From Chloranthus sessilifolius (Eukaryota; Streptophyta; Magnoliopsida; Chloranthales; Chloranthaceae): DNA of 64,000 nucleotides. The DNA lies in NCBI GenBank assembly GCA_021018995.1, contig CM037587.1:86239251-86303250 (forward strand), in the 5' to 3' direction. Every line of letters starts with the position of its first letter. The stretch's first letter is position 1. Below the pieces are notes generated by a model, which did no database searches, was not told the DNA's origin, and saw only the letters and a program-made list of their open reading frames with translations. Positions 22,397 to 33,656 of the stretch are shown here, piece after piece. The position numbers were made by a program, and so were the translations under genes.

Positions 22397-23110
22397 TCAG
22401 ACCTCTTCTTCTTTTGGCTTGTAACCTAGTCCAAATCTGACCTTCTGTCCACCTTTGGCAGTGACCGGTTCTCTCCTGCCTTGTAGTCTGGGCACTAGTC
22501 CTTTACCCTTTTGATAGCCCCTTTTCTGAAGCATGGCCACTTCTGCCACCATTCCACCTCCGGTTCTTGAAATGATGCTCTCTGAGGGATCTGAGACCAC
22601 AACCGATACCTTGTATTCGAAACTATGGAGGTCGGTATCTTCAGCTGTGTGTGGCACATCCAACACTTTTGAGTTCTCAATGCTGTGGGTGGCCTTTTCT
22701 TTCTCATCATGCTCCTCACCTATGATAGTGATAACCTTTTGTCTGGACACGAACTTGAGCTTCTGATGCAGCGTTGATGGTATCACTCCAACTTCGTGTA
22801 ACCACGGGCACCCCAATAATAAATTAATCGAGGAGTTGATACCCATTAGTTGGAGTAATATGGAGAAGGTCATTGGCCCAATGACCAGCTCACGATCAAC
22901 TTCTCCCATTATCTCCCTTCTCGTGTTATCAAAACCTCTAGCACTCGTTCTTGTAGGTCTCAACATGCACGAATCTACTCCAATCTTCATTGCTGTTCTT
23001 AAGGGGTATATATTCAAAGCAGACCCATTATCAATTAATACCAAGGGGATTATCATGTTTTCAGATTCCACAGTGATATTGAGGGATTTTTAGTGGCCAT
23101 TTCCCTCTTC
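22397..23110 (-). pseudogene. Aspartic protease with G-patch-like segment, element M
   Basis: The longest intact frame in M (224 codons from 23071). Active-site-like L-I-D-N-G-S-A-L-N-I-Y-P-L (about 23040) keeps the D-N-G-S-A variant usual in Tat elements where others have D-S/T-G-A. Downstream is I-N-L-L-L-G-C-P-W-L-H, the flap-distal I-L-G-R-P-type motif. Near the C-terminus K-R-G-Y-Q-K-G-K-G-L-V-P-R-L-Q-G resembles the G-patch that follows the Tat protease. It would cleave the Gag-Pol polyprotein. Confidence 0.8.
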
Positions 23111-23289
23111 CGGCAAATCAGCATCAGAAAATGAAATGGCATTGGGAGCCATCACTTGTCCAATTAGCTCCGCGACTTCATCTGGGCTCACCTAAAGAGA
23201 TACATGCACGTTCTTTAACGCCCCCATTAGTGCTTGAAAATGAAGTGGGGATGTCATCAATAGGTCCCAGACCGTGGTATGACTTGGCA

Positions 23290-26200
23290 TTCTTTTTAGC
23301 TAAGTCTCCAGTATATGCTCTCTGCTCATTTTCTCGAACGGGTTCACTGCACTATCTTTCTTCCCCTTTGGTTGGGCTTGTGTTGCTGCTGGTGCCTCTG
23401 GCTGCTTAGAGATCTTTTTGGATTTAGTAACAAAGTCCATTGCCTCTTCTCTGCTACTACCAGCGTTGATATCTGTCTTCTCGTAACTGAGCGGGACCTG
23501 ATGAGGAATGTAAGTTGGTCCCGAGATCTGAAACAGAGTGGCTGTCAATATCTGATGCGCTTGTACTGGTATCTCATGATGGGTGGGTAAGACCTAGTTT
23601 ATCTCTGTGGTGGATGGGCAAGTGGTGAAAGTAGGCCAGGTTGGGGTGATGAGGTTTACGGGTGGTTGTGTCGGGGATAATGGGGTAGGGGTGGACCATT
23701 GATAATTAATAGGTGGTGGTGGGATCTGGGGGACATGATGGGCTTTGGGTAATTGGTGGGGGTGGCAGTGTATGGCTGATAGGCATTAATTTGTACATAG
23801 TTCACAGGAGTGGGTAATGGGAAGTAAGCCCTAAGATTGTTCAATTTGGGGTGCAGGGTGGGGGAAATAATCTGATAAATTCAAGGGTTCAATCAACCCA
23901 ATGCTTCTTTCTTCTTGATCTCTTTTCCTTGGTGCTATAAAACTTTTTCAATCACTGATGTAATCTAATGGGTCAAATTTAAAATCCTCATCATCCTCTT
24001 CGATCATACCGACAATGGGTCTCAGACCTGCCCCACCGGGAGGGTGTGGGGGCGGCAGCGCCTGATGTATGTTCGTGTGTTGGTTCACTTGGGAAGGTGC
24101 AAGTGGAATGATTTTTCCAGCCTCAATTAAATCTTGTATTGCATGCTTTAATGGAAAGCAGCGATCAGTTGGGTGACACGGACCCTGGTAAAAATTTTAG
24201 TGAGTATTGGGGTCATAGTTTCTCGGGATGGGATTTGGAGGAGGTCATAGTTGGAGGGCTATGACTAATCCCTTTTCTATTAATAAAGGTAGAGGTACAT
24301 TCAATGATTGCCCCAAGGGTGTAAAAACTCGATCATAGCGGGCCCTTCTCTGCTCTGGAGTCATAGGCGCTCCTTGTCTATTCTTGATTCTTTGCATCGG
24401 CTGGCTTTTGATTGGAGCTAGCTGAGTAGTTTTGAACTGGAACGAGATTATATTTGTGTTGGGCCGGGTGTTGGCAATATTCTAAACATCAACTCTTGTT
24501 CTCTTCTCATTTCTCTGCTCTGAGAACCTCCTGACCCCGCTAGTTCCACCGGGTACGTTCTTGCTTAGACGACTTTCCCTAATAGCGTCTTCACAACGGT
24601 TGGCATTCCTCACCAAATCAGCAAAACTGGACTCCTGTTGGTAAATGAGGAAGTTCGAGATCACTGGCAAAGTATTTTTTGAAATCAACTCAATTTGTTC
24701 ATCATCAGGTATTCTATTTCTCACCTGAGCTGCCAGTGCTCTCCAACACCCTAAGTAATCGCTGAAAGTTTTATTAGGGTTCTACTTCAATCTGGCCAAG
24801 TCTAACTTGTGAGGTTCAATGTCTATATTGTAGACATTACTCTTAGAACAAGTGAGTCAGATCTTTCCACGTCTTTATCATAGACGGTTCTAGGGATGTG
24901 AACCATCTTAAAGCCGAACTAGTTAAACTTTTTTAAAAAACTTTTATCAGTAGTCTTTCATCCCTCCCATACTAGCACATGTCCCTACAATAAGACTTGA
25001 GGTGTGCAATCGGATTGCCAGTGCCGTTGTACTTATTAAAAACTAGCATTTTAAATTTTAGGGGTAGGGGGACCTCAGTGAATAAAGACAAGTCCGTAAC
25101 ATCAGTGGAATGGATTTCAGCTCCACTCATTTTCAATAACTGCTTCTAAATTTTGTCTAGCTGATCTTTCAACTACTCTGATTCCTTAGAGATGGGGGCT
25201 ATCTTCTCAGTGGTAGGTCTTGCTTCACTCTACGCTACTAGGGGGTTGGTGATCATGGGCGTAGGATTAATGTTGGGCAACGCCCCGGCATAAACCCCAC
25301 TATTCCTAATCTTGTCCTCTTCATACTACTGGTCTGCATATGATGCAATGAAGGCGAGATTCTCTTGTTGGTGCTGTATGGATAGAATGAGGGTTGGGTG
25401 TGACCATTGCGTCTGAGGGAAGTTTTGCATGGTGATGGGGTGAGTAGGGGTTGAATTTTTTGGCTAATGGGGACATTGGGTATGGGGAAAAGCTTGGAGA
25501 TGGCTTCGAGGTGTAGGGACATGGGTAAATTGGGGTTGACGCAGGGCATGGGTTTGAGCTGGGTATGAGGGTTGTGGGTAGTTGAAATTTTGGAGGACTT
25601 GTGAAGGGTACAGGTGTGGGGCTTCAAGGTTTGGGCCTTCCTGGGCTTGAGGGTAGGGAAAAGAGCTTTGATGGGTTTGGGCCATGAATCCTTGGGAAGG
25701 TTGGGCCATGAGGCTTTGGTCTGGCCCAATGGGCCTTAGTGGGTCTAACCCAATGGGCCTTGATGGGTTTGGCCCATTAGGCCTTAGTGGGTTTGGCCCA
25801 ATGGGTCTGGTCCAGTGGGCCTTTGGGTATATGGGTCATGGGCCCCTGATGGGTCTGGGTGATGGGGGTTTGGATGGTATGGATGATGGGGGTTGATGGG
25901 GATCATGGGGCAATGAAGCGTGGAGGCTTGATAGTGTATGGGAGGGGTTTATGGATGTGTGGTGTGGATGATAGGGGTTGCTTTAGGATGCCTTCCAACT
26001 AGTGTAGAGCAGGACCATCTCCTCCATCATGGCCATTAGAGAGGGATCGGATGGAGATGGTACTTTTGAGGGTATTTGGGGTGTGGATGAAGTGGAGGTG
26101 TGGGAAAAATTGGGCATGGCCCTGGTAAAATTGGGCATGACCTGGGTAAATGGTGGGACGGTGGGTTGGAGAAATTAGGTGGGGCATTGGTGAATGTGGG

Positions 26201-26870
26201 TGCATCGGGTATATATTGGGATGATGAGGGATAAGATATGGAAGTGGGGAATGAGAGAGAAAAGTTGGTCATGGCCCCGAAAAAAATGGGCATGATCTGG
26301 GTAGATGGAGGGATGTATGGGGGATTGGTAAAATCGGATGCGGCATGGGTAGATGCGGGTGGATTGGGTATGCATCGGGGGGATGAGAAGTAGGGTATAT
26401 TGGTGAAGGTGGAGGATTGGGCTGGGTTTTGAATGGGTGTGAACGGAAGGTGAGATGGATTGGGAATGGCCATGGATGGGGGAATGGGCATGGCTTGGGA
26501 AAATGATGTGGAATTGGGGGTTGGATTTTGGGCATTTTGGGAGGTGGTAGATTAGAAAATGGGGGCGCCAAATGGGCCGGTGACGGTGAAGGGAGATTGG
26601 GTAAGGGGGGATGGATATGAAAACTTCTTCCACATGGGAATGGGTTAGGGAATGTGGCGGGGATGAGTCGGGATCGACGTATGCCGGATCCACTGCCCAC
26701 GACATGGCTCGGTATCAGGTAGGGGACGGGTGCCTCCGGTGGGGCCCATAAAGTTTCCTTCTTCTTTCCCTATGGGATGCCGAAGAACAAGATGATGCCG
26801 TTGTGTCGGCACCACAAATCTCTTATTTTTAGGTTTTTGATTTATTTTATTTTTTTGAAAATTTTGTAAA
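23290..26870 (-). pseudogene. gag: gag of Tat element M
   Basis: Order on the minus strand: basic start with R-R-R-K-L-Y-G-P (about 26760) and M-S-W-A-V-D-P-A-Y-V-D-P-D (26705 on); a long Pro/Ser/His-rich region in shifting frames to about 26000; a 24-bp minisatellite (25835-25690); more Pro-rich sequence; the Retrotrans_gag core at 24960-24480 (W-F-T-S-L-E, I-K-T-W-K-D-L, then W-R-A-L-A-A-Q-V-R-N-R-I-P-D-D-E-Q); and a His/Cys-type segment at about 24190-24110 (C-H-P-T-D-R-C-F then L-K-H-A-I-Q-D-L-I-E-A-G). The last part (23548-23300) ends F-E-K-M-S-R-E-H-I-L-E-T. Many frameshifts and stops. It would have formed the virus-like particle. Confidence 0.75.
25690..25835 (-). repeat. 24-bp minisatellite in gag of M
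   Basis: About five units of CCCAATGGGCCTTAGTGGGT plus four bases (plus-strand reading). Each 24-bp unit would add eight residues and keep frame. The same array, expanded differently, lies at 6640-6850 in N. Confidence 0.7.
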
Positions 26871-28130
26871 ATGAAAATGATTCAAGGATTCTAAGGCCTT
26901 TGAATTCCCGTCTTGAGTGGATTTCGTACCCTAAATAGGTCCCACGACAAAGACTCTGAAGCGCTTCGGAAGAATCAAAGGGAAACCCTTTGATCTATTA
27001 AAGGCACATAAGTCGATGTAAACAACCCGATCCCCCAGAACAGGTAAAAAAGAAGTCACCTTCCTTTGACCGACGGGGGTGTATTGGGTGTCAAAATTTG
27101 TGGGGCCTAAACAGAGGTACCAAAATTACTAATCGTGGACTTCGGGAAGGTGAAATAGGCCATAGATTCTGGTTGCACTGCCCAAAATAAACTTAGCGCA
27201 AGTATTAGATGCGCCAGGCCAAATTGGTCAGATTTTAAGCTTAGCGCAAGTATTACATGCACTAGGAAAAATCTGGGTATTTTCGGCTTGGCGCATGTAT
27301 TAGTTGCGCCAGGTATAATAGGTATAAGAATGGGGTCAAATGTGTTTTGACAGCAGAACAGCAACCCGAAATGAGTCTCCTTCTTGGTTTTTCTGAAAGC
27401 TATGCTTCTGGGGACAACTTGCTTAATTATATCGGGTCTCTCCTTATCGAACCTAAGGGATACAAGGTCGATGTGGGTCTACTAATGCACACTTCCCACG
27501 GGTTTTAGGCTATGTAACGAGAAGGTTACCCACCCGATATACCTCAAGCGCAAGCGCTTTCTCAGGTACTAGGTGGGCTGGAACTTTTTCGGATCATCAC
27601 CACTAGGGGCTACCGCCATACTAAGAACCGGGAGGTCGTATGTGTGCCTAGAAAAACCCAACCTGTAAAAATCTACCCCGCAACAATTGATTAAGTCTCC
27701 CTTGTTGGTTCAATTTTAATTTTTTGATCTTATAGGAGTTTTCTTAAAGTTTAAAGACTGGGGGTGATGGTCCCGTGCCGCCCCTATGGGCCGGCGTCCA
27801 CTAATAGTATATGCTTGCAGAAATTAAATGCACACGTAGGCCCGCCAATCGGCTAAGGCGCTTTAAATGGCAAAAATGTAAAGAAATTGAATGACAAAAG
27901 TGCAACTAGGCCCACCAATTGGCTAAGGCACTTTAAATGACGGAAATGTAAAGAAAAGTAAGGACAATGCGCAAGTAGGCCCGCCAATATGCTAAGGCAC
28001 GTAAATAATGTAAAAGTAGGGTGAGTAAAATGACATAATCGTAGGGGTTTGTAAAAATAAAAAAAAATAGCAAAAAAGTTAGTAAAATCAAATAAAATAG
28101 GCCAAAATTTAAGGGGAAGCTCTATTAGCT
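26871..28130 (-). other. Untranslated leader of element M
   Basis: Between the primer site and gag, about 1.26 kb with no supported gene. Three repeats of a block with CGCCAATCGGCTAAGGC (27840-27995) lie near the primer site and three Tat palindromes at 27191-27313. Layout equals the leader of N. Confidence 0.65.
27191..27313 (-). repeat. Three Tat palindromes in the gag leader of M
   Basis: At about 27191-27217, 27238-27265 and 27287-27313, with arms like CTTAGCGCA or CTTGGCGCA and TGCGCCAGG around a TATTA centre. Confidence 0.75.
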
Positions 28131-28132
28131 AC

Positions 28133-28150
28133 TCCCCAATAGAGTCGCCA
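28133..28150 (-). other. Primer binding site of element M
   Basis: Minus strand TGGCGACTCTATTGGGGA, two bases after the 5' LTR end. It corresponds to the Tat/Ogre-type site, with AT for GC in the middle compared with N. Confidence 0.85.
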
Positions 28151-28873
28151 TCTGTGCAACCGTGGGAATCGTGATGATCCTGTAGCGACGATGCGCACTC
28201 TCCTAAAAAATTTAGGGTCGCCACCCGGAGCTTTCATTGTCCCGAGAAACCCAAATCAATTTTTATAAGCACCAAAGTGCCACAAATATGACTCTATTTT
28301 ACCATTTCATGTCAAAGGCTCTTTGGTAGGGGCTTCGGTTATCGATCGGGAAGGTGTTAGGCAACCGATCAACCCGCTTACTGCGGTCTCTACTTATGGC
28401 CAAAATAAAAATAAAAGATAAAAAGGAAAAATTACTCCCCTTTGCCCTAAGGCACTAATGATACTCTTTGTGCCCCTCCGCTCTTGTCGAAATTTCGACG
28501 GCGTAACAGCACAAATGAGTGGATAAAGGGAAAACCAAGAAGGTAGAGGAATAGAGGAGAGAGTCGAAGCTCTTGGGCCCTTGTTGCACCGCTGTCGTCC
28601 TTTGCATAGGTGTGCTTCGGTGAGCTTCCGATGTCTTGTATGGTTAGATCAAGAGTTCTAGCTCCTATGGCTTGAAGGCTAAGAGGTAGAGAAGGGAAGC
28701 TAGGGGATAGTTGTCACCTAAACTTGGAGTTTTTTAAGGAAAGGTGAGGTCTAAAGGGATATTGGAATTTTGGAATTTATATGGGGATGGTGCACCAAAG
28801 GGGGAAAGGGAGCTCTTTTTCTTTTTTCTCTCTTTGGAAAAATTTCAAGCCCTTTTAAAGGGAGGGGTGCCCC

Positions 28874-28884
28874 TCTATTTATAG
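28874..28884 (-). promoter_or_regulatory. TATA box in the 5' LTR of M
   Basis: Plus-strand CTATTTATAGA, i.e. TCTATAAATAG on the coding strand, at the same LTR position as in N and in the 3' LTR. Confidence 0.65.
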
Positions 28885-29226
28885 AAAAAGGAGAGGTTAG
28901 GAGGGTGTTTAGAGGCTAAGTAGGTTTAGGAATTAGGTAATCTAGCCATCTAAGGTTTTCTAGGGTTTTTGTAGCCTTGGAAAGTGTGAAAACTAGCTCC
29001 AATGGTGGATGATAGGTTAGAGCTTTAAGTCACTCAAAGGGTTGCAAATATAATAGGAATGGGTGCAACAGAATACGAAAAATATACCTAAGGGATCAAG
29101 ATGGTCAACAAGTCAAACCCCAATCTTAAAATTTGAGTTCCAAGAAAGCTTAGTAAGCCTAAGAAAAGTTCAAAAGCAGTGCCAAGAATGGGTTTAGGAA
29201 GTTGACTGCCTGAGGTGGGTGTAGGG

Positions 29227-29297
29227 TGGCACAACTAATACTTGCACCAAGCCATTTCTTCCACGAAATGGCTTGCCGCATGTATTATATGCGCCAA
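29227..29297 (-). repeat. Two Tat palindromes in the 5' LTR of M
   Basis: At about 29227-29251 (TGGCACAACTAATACTTGCA then CCAAG) and 29270-29297 (GCTTGCCGCATGTATTATAT then GCGCCAAA). Confidence 0.75.
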
Positions 29298-29718
29298 AAC
29301 CCTAGGGGTCCCCATCTCAAAACCCTAATTTGTCTCAATCTTCAGAATATCATATCTTTCTGTGTACAACTCCGATTAGGGTGACTCTTGGCTTGTTAGA
29401 AAGTTGGAGACTTATAGTTTTCAATGGTATATGATTTGATAGTAGTAGAAGATATCAAATAGTTCTGGTGAACCCCTCTTGATCATTTCTCGAGAAAGTC
29501 TAGGTATGGGTTTGGAAGGGATTCTAAAGGTTGGGATTTGGTTTCTAAAGGTTTGGGGAGGTTTCTAAGGGATCAGGGGTGACTCTAAAGGGTTTGGGAT
29601 GACTCCTAAGGTTTTGGGAAGGTTCCTAAGGGTTTGATACATGCCATCGAAAGCTCTGAAGTGCGCCTCTCTTGAAGTGTGTTTCGATCGGGCGTTGGGG
29701 CAAATTTGGGTGTCTACA

Positions 29719-30965
29719 CATCGACTCCTTCTTTAGCCAAGGCCCCATCATATCACTGCTCTCTGCCTGATCCAAGTGACAAACAATAAACTTCTCAGAT
29801 AGTAGCCAAGCCTTGTACTCTGGGGAGGAAAGAACCGAATTTCCTTGCTCTCGACTGAACATGAGCATCGATTGACACGTCTCCTAGAGAGCAGTTATCC
29901 TATCCATGTCCCCAAAGGACCACCGAGAAAAGATCAAATCACATATAGGAGGTTTTTTTGCACAGGACACCTACTGAGAACAACCAAACTGACATAGCAC
30001 CCGAAATGGGAAGTAATAAGTGTTGTCGGTCAAACCAAGGAGATTGATGCCCTCATAATCTCTGGAGCGAACCACCGGGAAGGTCTGATCTAACCAAGGA
30101 AGCCTCCACACCAACTCAACTTCGGTCAACCAAAGCTTCAAACCTTGCATGTCTCCCAGTGGAAGCATATGGCATCTGCCCAAAAAGCAACAGGTCACCT
30201 CACCACGAGCAATAGAAAAATGAGGCATGGGTTCGAAAATGGCAAGGTGCTCCCCTAGCCAAACCTGAAATAGAAATGGGCATCCCCTAAGGCACACCAC
30301 CTTGCCCAAGGAAAAATCTTCGAGGCAACGATAAAGCTCCGCCAGGATCAGATCCATCACAGAGCGGCCTCCCTTTAATTCGGTCAAGACATCATAGAGT
30401 GTAAGCGAGAAACTTTCTCCCCCAGTGAAGAAAAGAACCTCAGAGATGAGACCAAGAGCAAAAGCCTTCACGTTATAAACATTTTTAACTAGAAATTTTC
30501 ATAGGCTCTCGTCACCAAAACGTTCTCTTAGGAATTTCATCGAACACCTGGTGGGCCCTCCCATGAGACTTTTTCCATAATTAGATTTCTTCAAACCCAA
30601 AGTCCTGTGGACGGCTTTGGCATAAACCGGCTTCGGAATCACTCTCGCAAGACCTCTATGTAGCTTCAAACCTGACAAGCTAGAGAATTCTTCAAGTGTG
30701 GGAGACAACTCACGGTTCCTAAAACAAAAGATATGGGTATCCACTTCCCAAAAGGAGGCCGCCACATAAAGAAGGTCCCATAGTGGAGGAATGTCAAGAA
30801 AAGATGAGAGGCGGGCCAACCCAAGCTCATTCAAACCAACGAGCTCGCTCTCATTCAAACTCTATAACACTTCTTTAGGAAACTGGGCCCCACGCCCAAT
30901 GAGGGAAGTATATCGGTCCCGAGCCCCCCATAAGAGGCGGGGTTGGAAAGTGGGTCCATTGACAT
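29719..30965 (-). pseudogene. DUF7745-like gene of N, main part
   Basis: Minus strand, ATG at 30965 (M-S-M-D-P-L-S-N-P), same as M. An early frameshift leads into a frame with L-S-S-F-L-D-I-P-P-L-W-D-L-L and R-E-L-S-P-T-L-E-E-F (about 30710), then S-L and a TGA stop, then K-A-F-A-L-G-L-I-S-E-V-L, A-E-L-Y-R-C-L and V-W-L-G-E-H-L. Where M has a stop after F-G-D-I-D, N is open (G-D-M-D-R-I). The gene is cut at 29719 by element M and its tail resumes at 8702. This copy and M's together define a protein of roughly 500 residues. Function unknown. Confidence 0.65.
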
Positions 30966-31744
30966 ACAAAGATGTTCCCAAGGATACAAATTCAATGTAG
31001 GATGATAGACACACCCTTGAGAAAGCAAGGAGAAAAGCAGCAGTAAAAAGTACCAAGCCTAAGTTAAGAGAGAAGGAAAAGAGTGCATTCTAAGGTTTAA
31101 AAGGCCCCACTTTCCTCAGGAAGCACTTGGACACACGCCAGATAATTTTTTTCCAGGTTTGACCTGGGGCATGTATTACACACACCAGAGCATTTTTTCC
31201 CAGGTTTGGCCTGGCGCATGTATTACACACACCAAGCCTTTCTTTTCTCAAGATATGCCTAGCATGTGTAATACACACGCCAGACCACTAATGCCCCCAC
31301 AAGAAAGACAAGGTTTGGGGGGGGGGGAGCTTATTCTTGCTGGCCCCCTAGCCAGCCCACCTGCATATCCTGCCCTTTGCTTAAAAAAAAAAGAGAGCGT
31401 GCTAGAACACATATAGGGATACAAATTTCGGTCACATTTAACTTATATACATTTTTCCATGCAGGAAATGCCCGCATAGATAAGAAAATAGTGGCCAAGT
31501 GTTAACCGAGGGTATGGCCCCAAGGCTTTTTTCTTGCTATCAATTGAATCCGCCCTGTAAAAGAGAGCTGATATACCACAATAGAGATGGAGCAGACAAC
31601 AATGAGGGAAAGCAATAAACATTAATCCAAAGGAGTAAAACCAAAAAAAATAATAATATAGCATCACATAATCCCTTACATATTTCCAAATTTTAAAATA
31701 GAAATGTGTATGTCCTAAAAGTCTCAAAATTCAAAAATCCAAAA
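30966..31744 (-). other. Spacer between the two antisense genes of N
   Basis: No supported ORF. It contains three Tat palindromes (31162-31283), a G-run of ten or more at 31318-31328 and an A-run near 31383. The spacer corresponds to 14530-15174 in M. Confidence 0.55.
31162..31283 (-). repeat. Three Tat palindromes upstream of the DUF7745-like gene of N
   Basis: At about 31162-31188, 31209-31235 and 31257-31283, with a partial fourth near 31126-31142. Spacers carry CCAGGTTTG, as in the gag leader. They lie about 200-320 bp upstream of the ATG on the minus strand. Confidence 0.75.
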
Positions 31745-33656
31745 CTAGAGCATAATCCTTATTGGCACCCTTGGACTTCTTGCGCCTATGCGAAGAGCTC
31801 CGATATGTCCTGACATCGGCCCACGCCTGAGAAAGTCGGCTAAGTAGGGAGCGTGACTCCTTTTCACGAGCACGCTACAAGTCGTGCCCAAAGTCAACAA
31901 TCACGATCTATCAAGAGATAAAAATAGCAAGGCAACAATCGAAACCAATCAGTATGATACTCACCACTTCCACATCCCAAAGACCGGCAATATTGCGGTA
32001 ATACTCTACCTGATTCATAGTCGACTCATAGTCCTACACAAAAAGGAAAGAGACATCAGCTACAGGAGCCACAGGCGCCAGCACATGCATTTTCCTGAGA
32101 AACAAGCATGCAGAAAGAAAAAAAACTTACTTATCCCAAGAACCAATTCAGGAGGGGGGATCAAAATCACTTCAGTAAATATGTAGGCTCACTCCTCTAC
32201 AGCCGTACATACACTAGAAAGAAAGCCATCATCAAGGTTTCTAAAAGTCCCCTAGACCTCAGTAGTTGAACTACCAGAGGCACCCATACCAAAAGGGCCT
32301 GAGGGACCAGCTCCCATAGCCTCAACAGTACCCGTCGCTGCCTCATCATCATCATCAGAGTCACCTCCCTGGTCGAACTATGAAAATGAGTAGAGTTTCA
32401 ATTAGTAGAAGCAAAAATTGAATCAAAACCACTGAAAATTTACCTAAGGAAAAGGAGAACCACCTGAGATCGCAGACCGCCAAAGGCCAAGAAATTAGCA
32501 CTAAGTATGAAACACGAAAGAATGGACCGGTAGGGCAAGGACTCATACCATAGTTGGTACCCCCCAGGCATGAGGAGATCATTGACGGGGACCCCATGAT
32601 GAAGAAACCAAGTAGAGAGCTCCTCAATAGTACCTTCAGGAGCCATAGCATTCGCAGGAGGAGTCTGCAGCATGGCAAAGTGGTCTCGATACTAGTGGAC
32701 CACTCTCTCCCAGGTAATATGCCCTGGCCTAGGCCCCGTAAAAGAAATGACACATCGGTCAACAAAAAAGTGAGATAAACCCATAGCAGCTCGATCCCAA
32801 AAAGGAGAACCAATGTAAGGATCATAGATAACCTGCACAGACAGAAAAGCGTCTTATCAGCCAAATAGCACAATAAAAGGAAACTCTGAGAAAAGGAAGG
32901 AGAAATAGTTGCACCTGATCCAGGATCAAAAGGTCAAACTGAGACCTCGGGCCCATCTCTAAATGCTTCATACCAACATCCCTGCGATGGTGCGTGTTCT
33001 AGTTACTCATGAGCGGATCGGTGGATACATCAAAGTGAAGGAGGGCACGGCCAGGCTGGAAGTGTAGATATCCCCAAACCTAAAAAGAGTGGTATACATA
33101 AAAGATGTCTCACAGGCAGGGAATTACTAGCCAATAAACCAAGGAAAGCAAAGGAGCCAAGGGTTACCTCTACGGCAGGCTAAAAGCCGACAATAAACTT
33201 TGCATTCCCGACTGAGACCCGACCCGAGATAGGCTAGACATTATCAAGACGTATCCAGCCCCGCCCCAGTCAAATCGGTGCACATCATCCCAATTTACCA
33301 TAAGACTAAGCAAAGACAATGAGACCTGCCCACCACTGGCATTCGAAAAAAGAGTCTTGCTCGGTAAGAAAAGGAGCAAGATGTGAGACAACATCACCAC
33401 ACGCTCGGGCTCAATGAAGATGTCCGCATCAGGCTGGCCCAAATCCACTAGTTCATTCTCACAAACAAACCAGACAACCATGACATTTTAACCTCAGAGC
33501 CATGCAAATTTGTGGAGGTGGGATAATCCCCGATTAGTTGAACCACCTCATCCTGACCGAGCACATGAAGGTTAGTCACCGGTATACCCCCCATCCGAAT
33601 CCCCGTAATCATCGACCAATCGACGGGGGTAAGAATCATGTCCGCCATGCCCATGT
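31745..33656 (-). pseudogene. PMD gene of N, N-terminus lost
   Basis: Minus-strand partner of the M PMD gene. Exonic peptides: M-I-T-G-I-R-M-G-G-I-P-V, then V-K-M-S-W-L-S-G-L-F and H-R-F-D-W-G-G-A-G-Y (33630-33200). A clear intron lies at 33167-33080 (GTAACC to TTTTAG). Then V-W-G-Y-L-H-F-Q-P-G-R-A-L, then an intron of about 80 bp before V-I-Y-D-P-Y-I-G-S-P-F-W-D (about 32830), and a further GT-AG intron before an acidic Asp run at about 32360. The C-terminus is basic (R-R-K-K-S-K-G-A-N-K-D). The N-terminal part, including the region equal to R-P-E-T-M-T-F-H in M, is replaced by Athila LTR sequence from 33657 upward. Stops are fewer than in M in the central exons. Confidence 0.7.

Larger units (their letters stand above)
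8708..29718 (-). mobile_element. Complete 21.0-kb Tat/Ogre-like retrotransposon M
   Basis: Read on the minus strand: 5' LTR 29718-28153, primer site 28150-28133, leader, gag, protease with G-patch-like segment, RT, RNase H, second RNase H, integrase (to about 18275), non-coding spacer, two genes in opposite orientation (plus strand 12134-16688), spacer, PPT, 3' LTR 10310-8708. The five flanking bases are CATCG at 29719-29723 and TATCG at 8703-8707, a target duplication with one mismatch. Across the insertion the host sequence (DUF7745-like gene of N) is continuous when compared with the intact copy at about 16420 of M. The 21,011-bp length fits the large Tat/Ogre group. Confidence 0.9.
28153..29718 (-). 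repeat. 5' LTR of element M
   Basis: 1566 bp on the minus strand from TGTAGACACC (29718) to GGTTGCACA (28153). It pairs with 8708-10310. Two palindromes (29227-29297) and a TATA box (28874-28884) lie as in the other LTRs. One palindrome present in the 3' LTR (9719-9744) has no clear partner here. Confidence 0.9.
29719..33656 (+). mobile_element. Tat element N, right part (antisense gene pair)
   Basis: Continuation of N beyond the M insertion. The two accessory genes run on the minus strand, antisense to the plus-oriented LTR and gag of N. The order is DUF7745-like gene, spacer with palindromes, PMD gene, the same as in M. The segment stops at 33656 where an Athila LTR begins inside the PMD gene. 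The first five bases (CATCG) are one copy of the M target duplication. Confidence 0.75.
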
